The notes beneath the pieces are model-generated. The model was not told where the DNA came from. It saw only the letters and a program-made list of their open reading frames with translations, and searched no databases. Made by a program: the position numbers and the translations under genes. A stretch of 64,000 nucleotides of DNA, from NCBI GenBank assembly GCA_029233925.1, contig JARGOX010000012.1:1-64000 (forward strand). Reading direction: 5' to 3'. Each line of letters starts with the position of its first letter. The first letter of the stretch is position 1. Source of the DNA: Rhizobiaceae bacterium (GTDB lineage: Bacteria; Pseudomonadota; Alphaproteobacteria; Rhizobiales; Rhizobiaceae). This document shows positions 16,971 through 25,416 of the stretch, piece by piece.

Positions 16971-18025
16971 TGTGCTTCTGCAACCTTCGTCAATTCGTCA
17001 TCGCCTAGCGGCAGGAAATAGGCGTCCAGCGCGGCAGGTGTCACTTCAGCCAAAGTCTCGGGCTGCCAGTGCGGGTCCTGCGTCTTGTCAACGATCACGG
17101 CTCTGATGCCTTCATAGAGTTCACGCCCCTGCAACATTCTGACCAGAATACGATACTCCATGCGCAGACAATCGGCGAGACTGAGGTCGCGCCCTGCCTT
17201 TATCTGTCGGAAAGTAACAGCCAGACTGGTCGGTGAGGCTGCCCCTATCGCCTTGCAGGCGGCCGCTGCCAGTTGGCTATCTGCACGCGTCCCATCAAGT
17301 GCATCGATAATGGCATCCAGGGTATCATGACAAAACAGCCTGTCGATTTCATCGTGATCCAGCGCGGCTGAGGCAATGGAAGATGGCACAGGCTGTTTCT
17401 TCAATAGGGCGTCCGCATCCGGTGCTGCAGCCAGGGCCTGCTCCAGGTCAGGCAGCGCATCGGCATCTGTCAGATGCGTCGCCAAGCCGCATTCGAGAGC
17501 GTCGCCAGCGCGAATGCGGTACCCTGTCAGCGCCAGAAACATGCCGAAATTTTTCGGCAGACGTGACAGGAAAAAGCTGCCCCCGACGTCCGGGAAAAAT
17601 CCGATTCCAACTTCCGGCATGGCGAAAACCGAATTTTGGGTCATGACCCGGTAACGGCCGTGGACTGAAATGCCGACACCGCCGCCCATGACAATGCCGT
17701 TGATCAGGGCAATCACCGGTTTTGGATAGACCCCGAGGCGTGCATTGAGACGATATTCGTCCTCGAAAAATCCATATTTCAGATTGCCCGCTTCGGCGTT
17801 GCGATAAAGTTCAAGCAGGTCGCCGCCTGCGCAAAACGCCCGCCCCTCAGCCTTGATCACGATATGGTGGACTGACGGATCGCTTTCCCAATCATCCAAA
17901 GCAGCCATCAAAGCCAGCACCATGGTGTTGTTGAGCGCGTTCAGGGCCTTGGGTCGCGTCAGGGTTACAATCCCCGCATAGCCCTTCACTTCGAACGCAA
18001 TATCACCGTCGCCACCGAAATTCAT
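16967..18025 (-). CDS. 3-hydroxyisobutyryl-CoA hydrolase-like crotonase
   Basis: The 352-residue length and the segments 'AFCAGGDLLEL', 'INGIVMGGGVGISVHGRYRV' and 'FAMPEVGIGFFPDVGGSFF' place it in the enoyl-CoA hydratase/isomerase superfamily, in the long group with 3-hydroxyisobutyryl-CoA hydrolase of valine breakdown. The oxyanion-hole glycines are present. The ATG at 18025 is preferred, with AAAGG eleven bases upstream, over a TTG three codons earlier. It is co-translated with the DUF6163 gene and divergent from hemB. Confidence 0.85.
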   Translation of the reverse strand: MNFGGDGDIAFEVKGYAGIVTLTRPKALNALNNTMVLALMAALDDWESDPSVHHIVIKAEGRAFCAGGDLLELYRNAEAGNLKYGFFEDEYRLNARLGVYPKPVIALINGIVMGGGVGISVHGRYRVMTQNSVFAMPEVGIGFFPDVGGSFFLSRLPKNFGMFLALTGYRIRAGDALECGLATHLTDADALPDLEQALAAAPDADALLKKQPVPSSIASAALDHDEIDRLFCHDTLDAIIDALDGTRADSQLAAAACKAIGAASPTSLAVTFRQIKAGRDLSLADCLRMEYRILVRMLQGRELYEGIRAVIVDKTQDPHWQPETLAEVTPAALDAYFLPLGDDELTKVAEAQ

Positions 18026-18277
18026 GCTCAGCAAAACCTTTCACAAAGTCTCCGTTTCCATCGTCTAAGCAGGCCCCTCGCCTCAGGTCAATAGTTTCGG
18101 CCGGTCCACAGCTTTGCACCGGAGAAATCTGCGCAACGCAAGGGCGACAGTTTGACCGCTTGGAAAGCGATGCAACACCATGTTATGACCCTTTCTGCAA
18201 TCATGTCACACGCGGCGTACAGGGAACTTATGTTCCTGTTGAAGGCGACAGCGGGTGCGAGAACCACAGAGGTTTTT

Positions 18278-19312
18278 ATGAACCGGCAATTCGACAAGAC
18301 CATGCTGAGCCGACGGACAGTTGATGAAATTACCGGCGGACGGCGCATGCGACGCAACCGCAAGGCTGACTGGACAAGAAGACTGGTTCAGGAAAACACC
18401 CTGAGCGTCAACGACCTGATCTGGCCAATCTTTCTCATTCCCGGGCACAATCGCAGGGAACAGATTGAGGCCATGCCGGGTGTCGACAGGATGACGGCAG
18501 ATCTGGCCGTTCAGGAAGTCGAGAAGGCCGCGAAGCTTGGCATAACAGCCATTGCGACATTCCCTAACATTGCCAATGACATGCGCGATCAAACCGGATC
18601 GAATATTCTTCTGGCTGATAATCTCATCAATCAGGCTACCCGGATGATCAAGGCAGAAGTGCCTGAAATCGGGGTCATCACCGATGTTGCCCTGGATCCT
18701 TTCACCAGCCATGGTCATGACGGAATTTTGCGCGATGGCATTATAGTCAACGACGAGACCGTTGCACAATTGGCTGAAGCTGCTGTGCTGCAGGCCGATG
18801 CAGGCGCAGATATCATCGCGCCTTCCGACATGATGGACGGTCGCATAGGGGCAATCCGTGAGGCCCTCGATGCCTACGGCCACCAGGATGTCGGCATCAT
18901 GTCCTATGCAACCAAATTTGCATCCAGCTTCTACGGCCCCTACCGCGAAGCTATTGGCACCCAGGGACTGTTGAAGGGAGACAAGCGCACCTATTACATC
19001 GACCCGGGTAATTCAGATGAAGCGGTTCGCGAGGCTGCTCTGGATGTGGAAGAAGGGGCGGACATGCTGATAGTCAAGCCGGGCATGCCTTATCTCGACA
19101 TTATCTGGAGGCTGAAAGAAACCTTTGGAATGCCGACTTTCGCCTATCAGGTGTCGGGTGAATATTCGATGATCAAGGCCGCGGCCCAAAATGGCTGGAT
19201 TGACGGTGAAAAGGCCATGATGGAGAGTCTGCTTTCCTTCAAACGCGCCGGGTGCGACGGCATATTGACCTATTTTGCTCCTGAGGCTGCACAGATCCTC
19301 AACCGATCCTGA
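18278..19312 (+). CDS. hemB: delta-aminolevulinic acid dehydratase (porphobilinogen synthase)
   Basis: HemB condenses two 5-aminolevulinate molecules to porphobilinogen in haem synthesis. The 344-residue protein has both active-site lysines, K213 ('MSYATKFASSFYGP') and K267 ('MLIVKPGMPY'). The zinc-binding cysteines of the usual DxCxC...C motif are replaced by A138, D140 and D148, so it is of the magnesium-type class. The ATG at 18278 follows AGAGG by nine bases; the frame extends 42 codons upstream but that part has no family match. Confidence 0.96.
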   Translation: MNRQFDKTMLSRRTVDEITGGRRMRRNRKADWTRRLVQENTLSVNDLIWPIFLIPGHNRREQIEAMPGVDRMTADLAVQEVEKAAKLGITAIATFPNIANDMRDQTGSNILLADNLINQATRMIKAEVPEIGVITDVALDPFTSHGHDGILRDGIIVNDETVAQLAEAAVLQADAGADIIAPSDMMDGRIGAIREALDAYGHQDVGIMSYATKFASSFYGPYREAIGTQGLLKGDKRTYYIDPGNSDEAVREAALDVEEGADMLIVKPGMPYLDIIWRLKETFGMPTFAYQVSGEYSMIKAAAQNGWIDGEKAMMESLLSFKRAGCDGILTYFAPEAAQILNRS

Positions 19313-19496
19313 ATTCCCCTGTCCGCCACGCGAATAAACCAGTGGATTTTCCCGGCCACTTGAACTGTGCCGCTTTTATTCCCAGATAAATGCGACCCGG
19401 TCGCAGTGCAAGAATGGAAATCAGGCGCCTGAATACAGGCCCGAGAGCCATCGCTCAGTACGAACCGTTTGCGGCATTTGCGGAGATAGGAATAGG

Positions 19497-19961
19497 ATGA
19501 CAACACAAACGGCGCTGCCCATGACAACAGATATCGACAGCTGGAAGTGCTATGAAGGCGTGCGAACTCGGCGCATCATGGCATTCTTCATCGACTATGC
19601 TCTGGTGCTGGCACTGTGCATCCCGGTTGCCATTGTCATTTTTTTCCTGGGCATTTTCAGTTTCGGCTTGGGCTGGGCGCTTTATTCAGTGTTGTTTGTC
19701 ATCGTCGCGCTGCCCTATGTGGGACTGACTCTTGGCGGAACCAAGCAGGCAACGCCCGGCATGCAGATCACCGGCATCCGCATTACCAGGACAGACGGCG
19801 CGCGCGTTGATCCGATGCTGGCCATGGTTCATGCTGTTGTCTTCTGGGCAGGCAACGTCATCCTCACCCCCCTGGTCCTGCTGGTCAGCCTGTTTCTGGA
19901 CCGCAAGAGACTGTTGCACGATGTGTTGCTCGGCGTTGTTGTCCTGCGCGACGACGTGTGA
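19497..19961 (+). CDS. RDD family membrane protein
   Basis: The 154-residue protein has the RDD layout: R-R-x-x-A-x-x-x-D near residue 25 ('RRIMAFFIDY'), two long hydrophobic hairpins, 'GGTKQATPGMQITGIRI' near residue 80, and 'DRKRLLHDVLLGVVVL' at the C-terminus. RDD proteins are small membrane proteins; some are Na+/H+ antiporters or translocases, but most are uncharacterised. GGAGATAGGA precedes the ATG. In rhizobia it is usually next to hemB and bpt. Confidence 0.85.
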   Translation: MTTQTALPMTTDIDSWKCYEGVRTRRIMAFFIDYALVLALCIPVAIVIFFLGIFSFGLGWALYSVLFVIVALPYVGLTLGGTKQATPGMQITGIRITRTDGARVDPMLAMVHAVVFWAGNVILTPLVLLVSLFLDRKRLLHDVLLGVVVLRDDV

Positions 19962-20119
19962 CCAACCTGTTGATCTTTGATGGCAATTGCGAGTGGTTAC
20001 CGTCGCGCTCACCGCGTCAACAGATTGCCCTTTGCGCAACATTGTTGCCGGAATGCCGCCATTCGGGCAATGCTCCGGTCGCATTATACCGGATTAGTGC
20101 AATAAGCCGCTTTGACTGA
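19958..20119 (+). other. short frame overlapping the RDD stop, possible gene remnant
   Basis: A GTG at 19958 overlaps the RDD stop as GTGA and opens a 53-codon frame starting 'VTNLLIFDGNCEW'. The first 12 residues look like the start of DCC-family thiol-disulfide proteins (DGxCxxC), but the second cysteine is missing and the remainder has no resemblance that I can see. It may be a decayed gene, a small real peptide, or chance. Confidence 0.2.
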
Positions 20120-20192
20120 CGCGTTTCGCCAGATAAAATGCTGACCTTGAGCAACTCCCATCACGTTCCCTTGGGATAACATCAGGCTGAGC

Positions 20193-22031
20193 ATGCAGGA
20201 ATTCCATTTACTGGCGACCTTTGTCATTATTGGCGCGACGATCCTTGCCTATGCATCTGAAAAATTATCGATGGAAGCGGTGTCGCTGGGCAGCCTTTCC
20301 GTGCTTCTGTTCCTGTTTGGTCTTGTCCCCTTTACGTCTCCGGCTGGTGTCGAACTGACACCAGCAAGGCTGCTTGCCGGGTTTTCGGATCCGGCTCTTG
20401 CCACCGTCATCGCGCTGCTGATTGTTGGTCAGGGCCTGTTTGCAACGGATGCAGTTGATGGTCCCGCGCGGGCTATTGGCAAATTGGGCGGACCAAGTGG
20501 CCGCCGCGCCATCTTTTTCGTCATCGTCGCCGCCGGCCTGCTCAGCGCCTTTTTGAACAATACGCCGGTTGTGGTCATCTTCATTCCGATCCTGACGGTC
20601 ATTGCGGCGCAGCGAAACTATCCCGGCTTCAAGGTTTTCATGCCGCTGTCCTTCATGTGCATTCTGGGCGGCATGACAACGCTTCTCGGCTCATCAACCA
20701 ACCTAATTGCTGCGGGCATCGCCGAAGACAACGGTATCTCCATTTCCTTTTTCGACCTGACCGGCATGGGGCTGATGCTGGCTGGCATTGGCGGCTTCTA
20801 TGTGCTGTTCATCATGCCGATGATGATGCGCGATCGTCCTTCCGTCATGACACGTGGCCATTCCACGCAAGGCGCGCAGTTCATCGGCGAGATACCGATT
20901 GCGCCGGGCCATCCATTTATCGGCCTGCAGTCGCGATCCGGCATGTTTCCTGGAATACTCGATCTGACGCCGCGCCTGATGCACCGCCGCGATGTGCCGA
21001 TACTGCCACCCTTTGAAGACATCACTTTGTCAGCAGGTGATACGCTGGTCGTCACCGGCACGCGCAAAGCCTTTTCGAGGGCACTGGCGCACGGCAATGC
21101 GGTTACCGATCACGATGATGGCAGCGACAAGGGCGATAGCGCGGAGGACACGACAGAAAGCCCGAGGCCCGGCCCCGATTATCACCTGGTGGAAGCGGTC
21201 ATCGCACCCGGCTCGCGCTTTGCCGGAAGGACAATCCAGCTTTCAGGCATACGGGCGCGGTTCGGCGTTTCTGTTTTTGGTGTCCAGCGCAAAAGCCGCA
21301 TGGCGCGCATGCCACTCTCCGAAATTCGCCTGGAACCCGGCGACACGCTGCTTCTGGGCGGCAATTTGCAGCAGGTCATGCAATTGCGCGGTGATCACGA
21401 TTTGCTGTTGCTGGAGCATTCAGCCGAGCCGGTGCCGCAAAGCCGCAAGGCAGTGATCGCCATTTCAATTTTCCTGGCGATCATCCTGTTATCAGCATTT
21501 GAAATCTTGCCCATTGTGGTGAGCGCCATATCCGGCGCTGCGCTGATGCTGGCCTTCGGGTGCCTGACCATCTATCAGGCGGCCCGCGCCTTTGACCGCC
21601 AGGTATTTCTGCTTGTCGGATCCTCCATTGCAATGGCAACGGCACTGCAAAGCACCGGCGGCGCAGCGCTGATTGCCGACACCACCGTCAGCCTGCTTGA
21701 CGGGGCGCCGGTTCCGGTCGTTCTGTCCGTGCTGTTTCTTGTCATGGCCATCACCACGAACATATTGAGCAACAATGCCACGGCTGTTTTATTCATGCCG
21801 ATCGCGCTGGGCGTTGCAGCCCGTCTAGGTGCCTCCAGCGAGGCCTTTGTGGCGGCTGTCATCTTTGCCGCCAATGCGAGTTTCGCGACACCGATCGGCT
21901 ATCAGACCAATCTGCTGGTGATGGGACCTGGTCACTACAGTTTCCGCGATTATCTGCGTGTGGGGGTTCCGTTGGTTCTGATCATTTGGATAACATTTTC
22001 GCTTATCGCACCATGGTATTATGGGTTATAA
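20193..22031 (+). CDS. SLC13/DASS family transporter with two RCK_C domains
   Basis: The 612-residue inner-membrane protein has hydrophobic N- and C-terminal halves with the family signatures 'LNNTPVVVIFIP' (about residue 125) and 'SNNATAVLFMPIALG' (about residue 530). Between them, about residues 220-420, are two soluble TrkA_C-like domains ('GDTLVVTG', 'GDTLLLGG'). Such proteins import dicarboxylates, sulfate or related anions with Na+ or H+; the substrate is not set. It is flanked by 231 bases after the RDD gene and 30 bases before bpt. Confidence 0.85.
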   Translation: MQEFHLLATFVIIGATILAYASEKLSMEAVSLGSLSVLLFLFGLVPFTSPAGVELTPARLLAGFSDPALATVIALLIVGQGLFATDAVDGPARAIGKLGGPSGRRAIFFVIVAAGLLSAFLNNTPVVVIFIPILTVIAAQRNYPGFKVFMPLSFMCILGGMTTLLGSSTNLIAAGIAEDNGISISFFDLTGMGLMLAGIGGFYVLFIMPMMMRDRPSVMTRGHSTQGAQFIGEIPIAPGHPFIGLQSRSGMFPGILDLTPRLMHRRDVPILPPFEDITLSAGDTLVVTGTRKAFSRALAHGNAVTDHDDGSDKGDSAEDTTESPRPGPDYHLVEAVIAPGSRFAGRTIQLSGIRARFGVSVFGVQRKSRMARMPLSEIRLEPGDTLLLGGNLQQVMQLRGDHDLLLLEHSAEPVPQSRKAVIAISIFLAIILLSAFEILPIVVSAISGAALMLAFGCLTIYQAARAFDRQVFLLVGSSIAMATALQSTGGAALIADTTVSLLDGAPVPVVLSVLFLVMAITTNILSNNATAVLFMPIALGVAARLGASSEAFVAAVIFAANASFATPIGYQTNLLVMGPGHYSFRDYLRVGVPLVLIIWITFSLIAPWYYGL

Positions 22032-22061
22032 TTCTGGCACAATGGAGCAGCATGCCGCGCA

Positions 22062-22823
22062 ATGACCAACCAAGCCGTCCAATCGCCACAGTTTTTCCTG
22101 ACGGCCCCTTCTCCCTGTCCCTATCTGCCGGGGCAGTTCGAGCGCAAGGTGTTCACGCATCTGGTTGGCGAAAAGGCACCTGAGCTCAATGATCTTTTGA
22201 CCCAGGGTGGGTTTCGGCGTTCGCAAAATATTGCCTACAGACCCGCCTGCGAAAGCTGCAGAGCGTGCATTTCGGTTCGAATCCTGGCCAGTGAATTCAA
22301 ACCCACACGCTCGATGAAACGAAATCTTGCGCGCAATGGCGATATCCAATCGCAAGAGTTTCCTGCCGAACCCTCCAGCGAACAATATTCCATGTTTCGC
22401 GCCTATCTCGATGCCCGCCATGATGAGGGCGGCATGTCGGAAATGAGCGTTCTGGACTATGCGATGATGGTGGAAGATACCCATGTTCCAACCCGAATCA
22501 TCGAGTACCGAGTCGCCAACAAGGAAGCCCAAGACAATGCGAAGGGGCAATTGGTTGCCGTGGCGCTCAGCGACCTGATGGGCGACGGGCTCTCAATGGT
22601 CTATTCCTATTTCGACCCCGACCTTTCAGACCGCTCCCTCGGGACTTTCATGATTCTGGACCATATCCGCAGAGCCAAGGCTTTGGGGCTGCCGCACGTC
22701 TATCTGGGCTATTGGGTCGCCGGGTCACGCAAGATGGAATACAAGACCCGGTTCCTGCCACAGGATCACCTCGTCGCCAGCGGATGGAAGCGTTACGAGG
22801 AACCATCCAAAGACGAAACCTGA
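22062..22823 (+). CDS. bpt: aspartate/glutamate leucyltransferase (N-degron)
   Basis: Bpt transfers leucine from Leu-tRNA to N-terminal Asp or Glu of proteins, marking them for ClpS/ClpAP degradation. The 253-residue protein has the N-terminal cysteine cluster C19, C63, C66 and C69 ('CESCRAC') and the C-terminal GNAT-like part with '[20 protein letters not shown]' and '[15 protein letters not shown]'. Length is normal. It is often annotated as arginyltransferase (ate), but bacterial enzymes of this size are of the Bpt type. Confidence 0.93.
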   Translation: MTNQAVQSPQFFLTAPSPCPYLPGQFERKVFTHLVGEKAPELNDLLTQGGFRRSQNIAYRPACESCRACISVRILASEFKPTRSMKRNLARNGDIQSQEFPAEPSSEQYSMFRAYLDARHDEGGMSEMSVLDYAMMVEDTHVPTRIIEYRVANKEAQDNAKGQLVAVALSDLMGDGLSMVYSYFDPDLSDRSLGTFMILDHIRRAKALGLPHVYLGYWVAGSRKMEYKTRFLPQDHLVASGWKRYEEPSKDET

Positions 22824-23025
22824 CGCATTCAACCCGCCTGCCCCAACTGTCCTGGCTCCAATCTGAATGGACCATCGACCATACAAGCATTCCAGCGCTC
22901 TGTTTTCCTGCGGTGTTAATAGCCCTTGCCAAATGAAGGCAGTTTAGCACTAATCAAGTCAATGGATGCTCCACTGCACTTCGCGCGGCAGGGAATTTTC
23001 GCAATACACTGACAGGGTGGAAACA

Positions 23026-23811
23026 GTGACAAAGACCATTTTGATCACCGGGGCTGGAACCGGCATCGGCAGAGATAGTGCAATTGCCCTGGCTGCCCGG
23101 GGACACAGGGTGATTGCGACCACCTATTCCACGGATCAGGCCGAACAACTTTCCACTGAATCAGCCGGCAAGATCGAAACGTTCAAACTTGACATCACGG
23201 ATGCGGCTGACCGGGCCATTATTGCTGAACTCGACCTCGACGTCCTGATCAACAATGCAGCCATCGGCGATTCCGGCTCGCTGGCCGAAGTCGATATCGA
23301 CCGCATTCGTCGCACTTTCGAGGTCAATGTCTTTGCGACACTCGAAATCAGCCAGATTGCGATCCGGAAAATGATCGAAAAGAAATGCGGCACCATATTG
23401 TTCATCAGTTCTGTCGCCGGTCGGGTACCCATCCCATTTCTCATGCCCTACTCCATGACAAAATTCGCTCTTTCGGCGGCTGCCGCCGGTCTCAGAGAGG
23501 AAATGGATACTTTGGGCAAGGGCATCAATGTGTCGGTCATCGAGCCCGGCGCGTTTCATACCGGTTTCAACCAGGGCATGCTTGGCAAAAAATATGAATG
23601 GATGGAAAAACAGTCGCTGTTTTCCCCGGAACAAATTGCGCGTTTGAAAAAACGCGAAAGCAAGGAGTTCAAGATGCTCGAGGAGAAAACGACCCGTGCC
23701 ATCGTGAACAAGATCGTTCAGGCTGCCGAATCTGATCGACCGCGGCTACGCTATGTCGCCCCCTGGCTTCAGGGGTTCGGAGTGCGGATGATGCGTATAT
23801 TCGGCAAGTAA
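23026..23811 (+). CDS. short-chain dehydrogenase/reductase
   Basis: The 261-residue protein has 'TGAGTGIG' (8-15), 'LINNAAIG' (74-81), serines 128-129, and catalytic Y142 and K146 ('PYSMTK'). A GTG at 23026 with AGGGTGG about eight bases upstream is the best start, because the frame upstream carries residues before the first beta strand with no match. Substrate unknown; the C-terminal 'RPRLRYVAPWLQGFG' resembles steroid or retinol dehydrogenase-like members. It is followed after 36 bases by a DsbA-fold gene. Confidence 0.8.
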   Translation: MTKTILITGAGTGIGRDSAIALAARGHRVIATTYSTDQAEQLSTESAGKIETFKLDITDAADRAIIAELDLDVLINNAAIGDSGSLAEVDIDRIRRTFEVNVFATLEISQIAIRKMIEKKCGTILFISSVAGRVPIPFLMPYSMTKFALSAAAAGLREEMDTLGKGINVSVIEPGAFHTGFNQGMLGKKYEWMEKQSLFSPEQIARLKKRESKEFKMLEEKTTRAIVNKIVQAAESDRPRLRYVAPWLQGFGVRMMRIFGK

Positions 23812-23847
23812 TATGGCGATTGAAATTCGTGTCGGAGCACCGAAACA

Positions 23848-25146
23848 ATGTCTTTGAAAGACGACCTCAAGAAGGCGCTCGTATCGAAGGTGATGGCACG
23901 GCGTCTGTCACAGGAAGGAACGGCTGCCCGGCGCGCAAAAATGGAAAAAAAGCGCATGAAGCAGGGCCTTCCCCATCGCGTGGACTTTTTTCACCAGGTG
24001 GATGATCCCTACAGCCTTCTCGCCGCCAGGGCTCTGAAGCCTTTGCAAAAGCGCTATGACATAGAGCTGAAAGTTCACATAGTCGGCGCGCCGGACGACG
24101 CCATGGTCCCGCGACGGGCGAAGTTGAAGGCCTATGGCCGAAGGGACGCCAGCCTTATCGCACCCAAATACGGCCTGACATTTGCGCATTGCGATCAGGA
24201 CCCTGATGCGGCGGAGGGTGACAAGGCCAATGCCATGCTCGTTCAAGCTGTTGAAGATGACACCATTTTGGATGTGATAGACGCGGTTTCCACCGCTCTT
24301 TGGTCCGGGCAGTCACTGCCCCCTTTGCCGATGGCAAAAGATGAAGACACCCAAGAGCACCAGGTCAGAGCGGCGCATTTGCGCAAGCAATTGGGGCACT
24401 ACCTCGGCGCAGCCTTCTGCTACGGCGGAGAATCCTATTGGGGACTGGACCGCCTGCATTATCTTGAAAAACGACTGCAGGCCCTGGGTGCGGACAAACA
24501 CCCGGCATCCGCGCCGCTCTATCCTGCCCCCCTCGCCCGATCAAAGGGTACGCAAACAGCCGGCTCCAAAAAAGCCCCCGAAAAACCCATCGACTTTTTT
24601 GTATCCCTGCGCAGCCCCTACTCGGCAATCGTGGCAAAGCGCGTATTTGAGGTCGCAAAATCGGCAGATGCGCAGGTGCGCATCCGCTACGTCTTGCCGA
24701 TGGTCATGCGAGGCTTGCCTGTGCCGCGCGAAAAGGCGCTTTATATTGTCCATGATGCTGCGCGCGAAGCCCACCGGGTGGACGTTCCCTTTGGCCGATT
24801 CAATGACCCGCTTGGCCTGCCAACCGAGCGCGGCCTGTCTCTCATGCCTCTGGCGCAAGACAAAGGGGTATCCGAGCCCTATCTCCTTTCGTTTCTCGAA
24901 GGAGTCTGGGCCGAAGGAATCAACGCCGGAACCGATCGCGGATTGAGAACCATTGCCGAGCGGGCCGGACTTGTCTGGAGCGACGCGCAATTGGCTCTTG
25001 AGGACGATGGCTGGCGCGCCATAGCCGAGGCCAATCGCCGGGAGCTCTTTGGCCTGGGTCTTTGGGGCGTGCCCTCATTCCATTGTGGCGATGCTCTATT
25101 ATGGGGGCAAGACAGGCTGTGGGCTCTCGAGGAGGCGCTTCAGTGA
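23848..25146 (+). CDS. tandem DsbA-fold protein, HCCA isomerase family
   Basis: This 432-residue protein appears to be two thioredoxin-like DsbA/kappa-GST domains fused, about residues 43-215 and 247-432. Each starts with a strand and 'DFFHQVDDPYSLLAARAL' or 'DFFVSLRSPYSAIVAKRV', and the second ends with 'LWGVPSFHCGDALLWGQDRL', typical of 2-hydroxychromene-2-carboxylate isomerase. No CxxC redox pair is present, so a glutathione-dependent isomerase or transferase is more likely than an oxidase. Usual family members have one domain of about 200 residues. Confidence 0.75.
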   Translation: MSLKDDLKKALVSKVMARRLSQEGTAARRAKMEKKRMKQGLPHRVDFFHQVDDPYSLLAARALKPLQKRYDIELKVHIVGAPDDAMVPRRAKLKAYGRRDASLIAPKYGLTFAHCDQDPDAAEGDKANAMLVQAVEDDTILDVIDAVSTALWSGQSLPPLPMAKDEDTQEHQVRAAHLRKQLGHYLGAAFCYGGESYWGLDRLHYLEKRLQALGADKHPASAPLYPAPLARSKGTQTAGSKKAPEKPIDFFVSLRSPYSAIVAKRVFEVAKSADAQVRIRYVLPMVMRGLPVPREKALYIVHDAAREAHRVDVPFGRFNDPLGLPTERGLSLMPLAQDKGVSEPYLLSFLEGVWAEGINAGTDRGLRTIAERAGLVWSDAQLALEDDGWRAIAEANRRELFGLGLWGVPSFHCGDALLWGQDRLWALEEALQ

Positions 25147-25416
25147 ACGCCATTGCCGATCCTCAAGTATCGCGGATTTCTGTTGTGGCGCAGTATGGAC
25201 GTCATTTGCGTATCCATCGCCATTGACGAAAGCCAGTGAGCCCGACAGGCAGATTCTTCACCAGAGAGCCAATGGAATTGCCTGATAATCTGTGATGAAC
25301 CTGATGCCGGTTTGAAACACTCACATAAATAATGCACCGGTTGAGGCGCGTGAATCTGAATTGATGCGTCGGGGTTTCAGATTTGTGAGACAGTGGAAAA
25401 TTCTGGGGGAAAATAT

